Origin: Actinopolyspora erythraea
GTDB lineage: Bacteria; Actinomycetota; Actinomycetes; Mycobacteriales; Pseudonocardiaceae
Direction of reading: 5' to 3'
DNA length: 64,000 nt
Assembly (NCBI RefSeq): GCF_002263515.1
Contig: NZ_CP022752.1
Span: 5,146,001-5,210,000 of the forward strand
The translations under genes and the position numbers were made by a program. Below the pieces are notes generated by a model. The model made no database searches. It saw only the letters and a program-made list of their open reading frames with translations, and was not told the origin of the DNA. Every line of letters starts with the position of its first letter. Position 1 is the stretch's first letter. Of the stretch, positions 60,953-64,000 are shown piece after piece.

Positions 60953-60967
60953 GTTAACGGTGTTTAC
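60953..60967. promoter_or_regulatory. Possible TetR operator between MMPL and regulator genes
   Basis: GTTAACGGTGTTTAC has imperfect arms TTAAC/GTTTA around GGT. It lies midway between the divergent starts, the usual place for an autoregulatory TetR site. The match is modest. Confidence 0.35.
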
Positions 60968-61019
60968 TGAACCCCACTGTAGCGACGGACCCCGAAAAAA
61001 GCACCCCATGGAGTGACCT

Positions 61020-61778
61020 ATGAACGAAGTCACTCGACGTGAACAGCTGCGCGCGGCCACGGAACTCGACATCCGCAGGCACGCCCGCGAACTGCTGATC
61101 CGCGAGGGACAGGAAGCGGTGACGCTGCGCGCGATCGCACGCGAGCTCGGTATCACCGCACCGGCGCTGTACCGCTACTACGACTCCCGCGAGGACCTGC
61201 TGGCCCGGCTCGCCGAGGACATCTGCGGCGACCTGTCCGCGGAGCTGAACGAGACGATGCGCGACGTCGAGGACGAGCACCTGAGCAAGGTGTTCGCGGT
61301 CTGCCGCGGTTTCCGGCGCTGGGCGTTGGCCCATCCGCGGGAGTTCGCGCTGGTGTTCGCCACCCCGGCGAACCCCGGAGGCGGGAGGCCGGGCGCCGAG
61401 GAGCGGGATTCGCCGCACGCTCCGGCGGAGTCCACCACGCGCGGCGACGAGCTGGGCAGCGTCTTCCTGGGCGTGGTCGGGCCGCTCATGGCGGAGGGCG
61501 TGACCAGCTCGCCGCCCCCGTCGGTGCCCGAGGAACTGCGCGAGGGACTCGCGGACAGCCAGCGCGACCTGGCCACCGCCTTCAACACGCACGGCATCGA
61601 GATTCCCCCGGAAGCGGTCAGCGCCGAGGCCGTCTACATGCTGCTTCGCTGGTGGGCCAGGCTCTACGGCCAGGTCGCCCTGGAGGTGTTCGAGAAGTTC
61701 CCCTTCGACGTCAGCCACGCCGACCGGCTGTTCGAGTCCATGCTGGAGGAACTCGGCCGGGAGTCCGGGCTCCGCTGA
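61020..61778 (+). CDS. TetR family regulator with WHG-type C-terminal domain
   Basis: 252 aa from ATG 61020. HTH: ELDIRRHARELLIREGQEAVTLRAIARELGITAPALYRYYDSREDLLARLAEDI. The C-terminal domain has the RRWALAHPREFALVFATP motif (TetR_C_33/WHG family) and an acidic insertion (GGGRPGAEERDSPHAPAESTT). Being divergent from the MMPL exporter, it is the probable repressor of that gene. The ligand is unknown. Confidence 0.9.
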   Translation: MNEVTRREQLRAATELDIRRHARELLIREGQEAVTLRAIARELGITAPALYRYYDSREDLLARLAEDICGDLSAELNETMRDVEDEHLSKVFAVCRGFRRWALAHPREFALVFATPANPGGGRPGAEERDSPHAPAESTTRGDELGSVFLGVVGPLMAEGVTSSPPPSVPEELREGLADSQRDLATAFNTHGIEIPPEAVSAEAVYMLLRWWARLYGQVALEVFEKFPFDVSHADRLFESMLEELGRESGLR

Positions 61779-61801
61779 CGGACCCCCGCCCGCGGTTTCG
61801 G

Positions 61802-61832
61802 GGCCCGTCCCGCGACCGGTGCGGGACGGGCC
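61802..61832. terminator. Bidirectional terminator, perfect 12-bp stem
   Basis: GGCCCGTCCCGC and GCGGGACGGGCC enclose the 7-nt loop GACCGGT between the convergent TetR and acyl-CoA oxidase genes. C-rich sequence follows instead of T. Confidence 0.8.
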
Positions 61833-61932
61833 GCTCCCCCCTGGTCACGGACCGCTCCTCCCGGGCGTCAGCGCCCTTCGGGCCGGAGCTCCGCCCGGTG
61901 CGGGCGACCGGGAGCACGGGTGATCGTGCCGC

Positions 61933-63897
61933 TCAGCGCGTTCCGGGTTGCTCACCGGTGGCTATCGGCGCGCTCAGCCACTGGCGGGGCGTGCCGAACG
62001 CGGCGGCCAGTTCGACGGCGTGCGGCCGCAACCCCTGGCACAACGCGTTGACGGCCTCGGTGACGGACTTGGAGCGGCGCGCGCTGATCCGCTCGTGCTC
62101 CAGGAACCAGCCGCGATCCGCCTCGACGTTGGACAGCACGTACAGATCGCACAGCCGTTCCAGCAGCACCGCCCCGGCGGGATCGGTGCAGCGCTCGATC
62201 CCGGCCACGAACGCTTCCAGCACGATGCGGTCGATGTGCACCCGCGCGGCGCGCAGCACGTGGTCCTGCGCGTCGTTGAACACCTCGAACGGATCGGAGT
62301 CCCCGGAACCGGCACGCCGCAGCCTGCGGGCCACCCCGTCCAGCACGTGCCGTTCGCGGTCCTCGAACAACCGCAGCTGCCACCCCCGGTCGAACAGCGC
62401 GTCCTCGTCGTCCCGGACGGGGGAGGCGTCCACCAGGCGCTGGATCAGCGAGCGGGCGGCGGTCCGCTCGATCACGGTCCCCACGAACTGGTCGGCGACG
62501 TAGCGGGCCATGCCCAGCGTGCCGAGCTCGTCGAAGCTCTCGCGGTAGCCGGTCAGCAGCCCCTTGGCCACTAGTTGCAGCAGCACCGTGTTGTCGCCCT
62601 CGAAGGTGGTGAACACGTCGGTGTCGGCCTTCAGCCCGGCGAGCTGGTTCTCGGCCAGGTACCCCGATCCGCCGCAGGCCTCGCGGCACTCCTGGATGGT
62701 GCGGGTGGCGTGCCAGGTGGTCACCGCCTTGAGTCCGGCCGCGCGGGACTCCAGCTCGCGCTGGGCTCGGCCGTCGGGGTCGTCGGCGGGCGAGGCCCGG
62801 TGCAGGTCGTGCAGCGTGCCGACCAGCTCCTCCTGCGCGAAGTGCAGCGCGAAGGAGGTGGCCAACGCGGGCAGCAGTTTTCGCTGGTGTGCCAGGTAGT
62901 CCAGCACCGGTTTCTCGGTGCCGGTCCGGGGATTGGTGAACTGGCGCCGGGTGTCGCCGTAGCGCAGCGCGATCTCCAGCGCGAGCTTGGTCGCCGCCCC
63001 GGCCGTGCCTGCCACCGACACCCGGCCGGTGATCAGGGTGCCGAGCATGGTGAAGAAGCGCTTGTTGACCCCCTCGATCGGGCTGCTGTAGCTGCCGTCC
63101 TCGGCGACGTCGCCGTAGCGGTTCAACAGCGCTTCCCGCGGGACCCTCACCCGGTCGAAGGAGATCCTACCGTTGTCCACCCCGTTGAGTCCGGCCTTGC
63201 GGCCGCAGTCGGACAACCGCACACCCGGCATCGGATTCCCTTCGACGTCACGGATGGGAACCAGCAGGGCGTGCACCCCGTGGTGCTCCGTGCCACCGTC
63301 GGAGGTGGGGGTGTGCAGCTGCGCGAAGACCGCCGCGGTGCGCCCGTCGCGGGCGGCGTTGCCGATGTAGTCCTTGCGGGCGGACTCTTCCGGGGTGTGC
63401 ACCACGAACTCGGCCGTTTCCGGGTCGTAGACGGCCGTGGTGCCGAGGTGCTGCACGTCCGAGCCGTGCCCGGTCTCGGTCATCGCGAAACAACCGGGCT
63501 CCGACAAGTCCATTATGGACCGAAGGTGTTCCCGGTGGTGACGTTCGGTACCGAGCGCGGTGACCGCGCCACCGAACAGTCCCCATTGGACACCTGCTTT
63601 GACCATCAGCGAGAGGTTGCCCGCCAGCATCTCCATGGCGACCACCGAACCGCCACGATCACCGGAACCACCGTACTCGGCGGGGAAACCGATCCGGACG
63701 ATCTCGCTGCCGGCCAACCGCCGCAGCTGTTCGAAGGTGTGCGCCCGGTGCGATTCGGTGTCCAGCCCGTCACCGGTGGGCAGGGGTTCGGACTCCAGGA
63801 AGCCACGAATCCGCTCGCGGATCTCGCCCCAGCGGCCGTCCAGTGACTCGCGCAGCTTCGCGGGATCGAACTCCACGGGAATCCTCGGGATCCGCAT
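61933..63897 (-). CDS. Acyl-CoA oxidase-like flavoprotein (acyl-CoA dehydrogenase superfamily)
   Basis: 654 aa. The FAD-binding region is GCFAMTETGHGSDVQHLGTTAVYD, with NAARDGRTAAVFAQL and VDNGRISFDRVRVPREALLNRYGDV, all in the acyl-CoA oxidase pattern (longer than typical dehydrogenases). The second half contains AVTTWHATRTIQECREACGGSGYLAENQ and FTTFEGDNTVLLQLVAKGLL, where Glu of FEGDN is the expected catalytic base. Oxidases pass electrons to oxygen and yield peroxide. The gene is read toward the centre of the window; no gene is visible in the last 100 bp. Confidence 0.92.
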   Translation of the reverse strand: MRIPRIPVEFDPAKLRESLDGRWGEIRERIRGFLESEPLPTGDGLDTESHRAHTFEQLRRLAGSEIVRIGFPAEYGGSGDRGGSVVAMEMLAGNLSLMVKAGVQWGLFGGAVTALGTERHHREHLRSIMDLSEPGCFAMTETGHGSDVQHLGTTAVYDPETAEFVVHTPEESARKDYIGNAARDGRTAAVFAQLHTPTSDGGTEHHGVHALLVPIRDVEGNPMPGVRLSDCGRKAGLNGVDNGRISFDRVRVPREALLNRYGDVAEDGSYSSPIEGVNKRFFTMLGTLITGRVSVAGTAGAATKLALEIALRYGDTRRQFTNPRTGTEKPVLDYLAHQRKLLPALATSFALHFAQEELVGTLHDLHRASPADDPDGRAQRELESRAAGLKAVTTWHATRTIQECREACGGSGYLAENQLAGLKADTDVFTTFEGDNTVLLQLVAKGLLTGYRESFDELGTLGMARYVADQFVGTVIERTAARSLIQRLVDASPVRDDEDALFDRGWQLRLFEDRERHVLDGVARRLRRAGSGDSDPFEVFNDAQDHVLRAARVHIDRIVLEAFVAGIERCTDPAGAVLLERLCDLYVLSNVEADRGWFLEHERISARRSKSVTEAVNALCQGLRPHAVELAAAFGTPRQWLSAPIATGEQPGTR

Positions 63898-64000
63898 ACG
63901 CCCTCCAGCTCGTTCGGCTACCGCCCCGCCGGGTTCCCCGTTACGGGGACGCCGAACCAGTCTGGCGCTTCCGCGCCCTCCGAGCGCGGCGACCCCGGGC

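Noticed and set aside
1..64000. CRISPR arrays, insertion sequences, prophage genes
   Set aside because: No regularly spaced repeats, Cas genes, transposases, integrases or phage structural genes were found on either strand.

Overview
The window is high-GC actinobacterial DNA, most likely from Pseudonocardiales (Saccharopolyspora or Actinopolyspora-like). Support for this: coding regions are G/C-biased at third positions; there are GTG and TTG starts; one Leu-TTA codon sits in a regulator; and there are orthologues of the mycobacterial FadE5/FadA2/FabG4/HtdX enzymes, a GT87 mannosyltransferase, gamma-butyrolactone-type TetR receptors and a DasR-type operator. The genus is an inference. No rRNA, tRNA, CRISPR array or complete transposase was seen.

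Layout. 1-5.3 kb: a secreted family 9 glycosidase, a trypsin-like protease, a bile-acid:sodium-type symporter and a DJ-1/PfpI protein. 5.5-7.9 kb: a decayed stretch with a frameshifted membrane gene, a frameshifted DUF397 gene and a PadR-DUF1048 operon whose ABC ATPase survives only as about 28 codons. 8-10.1 kb: an MscS channel and a crcB pair behind a fluoride riboswitch. 10.2-17.6 kb: membrane proteases, a TipA-like MerR regulator and a DrrAB-like exporter. 18-26.4 kb: fadE5, an alcohol dehydrogenase, a VanW protein, a GroES-like protein and a thioredoxin-NHL protein. 26.4-27.7 kb: a vapBC-yunG insert bounded by a 143-bp direct repeat of the thioredoxin-NHL gene. 27.8-32 kb: a regulatory island with two butyrolactone-receptor-like TetR genes, a short-chain dehydrogenase, an atypical response regulator with a TTA codon, and several palindromes. 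32.7-36.8 kb: fadA2, fabG4 and an htdX-like gene. 36.9-40.2 kb: purSQL. 40.3-55 kb: a lysozyme, three c-di-GMP enzymes, a GT87 mannosyltransferase, two secreted proteins of unknown function, an AI-2E family protein and a two-component pair. 55.5-63.9 kb: ptsI with a DasR site on its start codon, a glutaredoxin, an MMPL exporter with a TetR regulator, and an acyl-CoA oxidase.

Connections. fadE5 and fabG4, 16 kb apart, carry the same promoter design: an operator of the form yTACyGryGrGTAr in the spacer between -35 and -10, which suggests one fatty-acid regulator. A repeat of about 95-135 bp with imperfect terminal inverted repeats occurs three times, each time 34-41 nt after a stop codon and in the orientation of that gene. 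The two most unusual systems are this repeat family and the 28-32 kb island, where butyrolactone-type repressors, ARE-like palindromes and a phosphorylation-deficient response regulator come together.
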